A stretch of 64,000 bases of DNA from Synechococcus sp. LA31. Its GTDB lineage: Bacteria > Cyanobacteriota > Cyanobacteriia > PCC-6307 > Cyanobiaceae. The position numbers and the translations under genes were made by a program. Shown here one piece after another: positions 63,821 to 64,000 of this stretch (position 1 is the first letter of the stretch; every line of letters starts with the position of its first letter). The DNA lies in NCBI RefSeq assembly GCF_018502385.1, contig NZ_CP075523.1, forward strand, positions 1,674,001-1,738,000. Reading direction: 5' to 3'. Under the pieces are notes generated by a model that saw nothing but the letters and a program-made list of their open reading frames with translations, did not search any database and was not told the origin of the DNA.

Positions 63821-64000
63821 ATGCAGCAACAGGTGATGGCCCGTTGGCTGTCCGAGCAGGGCCTGGATCTGCAGGGGATGCAACCGGTGGGGGGCGGCTG
63901 CATCCACCGCACCTGGCGGCTGGATTTGCGCGATGGCAGCCGGTGCTTTGCCAAAACAAACCGTGCCCCGCTGCTGCCGGTGCTGCAGGCCGAAGCCGAT
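63821..64000 (+). CDS. Fructosamine kinase family protein, N-terminal part (runs off window)
   Basis: Sixty codons from ATG 63821 to the window end are open. They read GGGCIHRTWRLDL and CFAKTNRAPLLPVLQAEAD, matching the fructosamine/ketosamine-3-kinase N lobe with the ATP-site Lys in FAKTN. Such kinases repair glycated proteins. It is divergent from crtD. Confidence 0.88.
   Translation, partial: MQQQVMARWLSEQGLDLQGMQPVGGGCIHRTWRLDLRDGSRCFAKTNRAPLLPVLQAEAD

Overview
The window is a high-GC, gene-dense stretch of a cyanobacterial chromosome. Photosystem I genes (psaL, psaI), NDH-1 subunits found only in oxygenic phototrophs (ndhO, ndhN), the plant-type carotenoid genes crtQ and crtD, the clock-input gene ldpA, and SLH-domain porins all point that way. 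The high GC content, compact spacing and overall gene set suggest the Synechococcus/Cyanobium (alpha-cyanobacterial) lineage. That assignment is inference; no rRNA is present to confirm it.

Layout. 1-12.9 kb holds housekeeping and pigment genes: a GST fragment, Ycf33/DUF751, rbfA, a GH3 hexosaminidase, a GT2-TPR protein, hemD, a lipoprotein, a START-like protein, crtQ, an IscA-type Fe-S protein, TPR, lipid-A-disaccharide-synthase-like, epimerase, antiporter, ndhO and J-domain genes. 13.0-15.2 kb is visibly poorer in GC and carries an ionotropic-glutamate-receptor-like membrane protein plus unrecognised or decayed reading frames. 15.3-18.7 kb holds two tandem SLH porins that share a 406-bp perfectly identical 5' block. 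18.8-26.9 kb is a block of membrane glycosyltransferase-type genes (GT39/ArnT-like, two DUF2079, a GtrB-like GT2, a GtrA-ChbG fusion, and a membrane protein with an EEISWGER motif). Together they look like a lipid-linked sugar pathway for envelope glycan decoration. 27.3-34.5 kb has a P-type-ATPase-like protein that has lost its catalytic residues, psaL and psaI, a HEAT protein, another GT2, a DUF819 transporter, and a divergent NlpC/P60 and serine-hydrolase pair.

34.6-53.3 kb runs on the minus strand apart from one HNH endonuclease gene. It holds tRNA-Ser, alr, prfA, and the S10-spc-alpha ribosomal super-operon with secY, adk, rpoA, truA and the rplM-rpsI-rpmE tail. A terminator-like hairpin sits in the secY leader. 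53.6-64 kb holds ndhN, ldpA, a Ycf45-like AAA/R3H ATPase, tRNA-Gln, a HAD phosphatase, recA behind a LexA-type box, DUF1815 and DUF2839 genes, a DinG-like helicase whose ATPase motifs are degenerate, tyrA, crtD and the start of a fructosamine-kinase gene.

No CRISPR array, insertion sequence, integrase or phage gene was seen. The most unusual items are two apparent pseudo-ATPases (27.3-29.5 kb and 59.9-61.3 kb), the glutamate-receptor-like protein with a non-canonical pore loop, the envelope-glycan block with its GtrA-deacetylase fusion, and the porin pair with a conserved identical 5' end.
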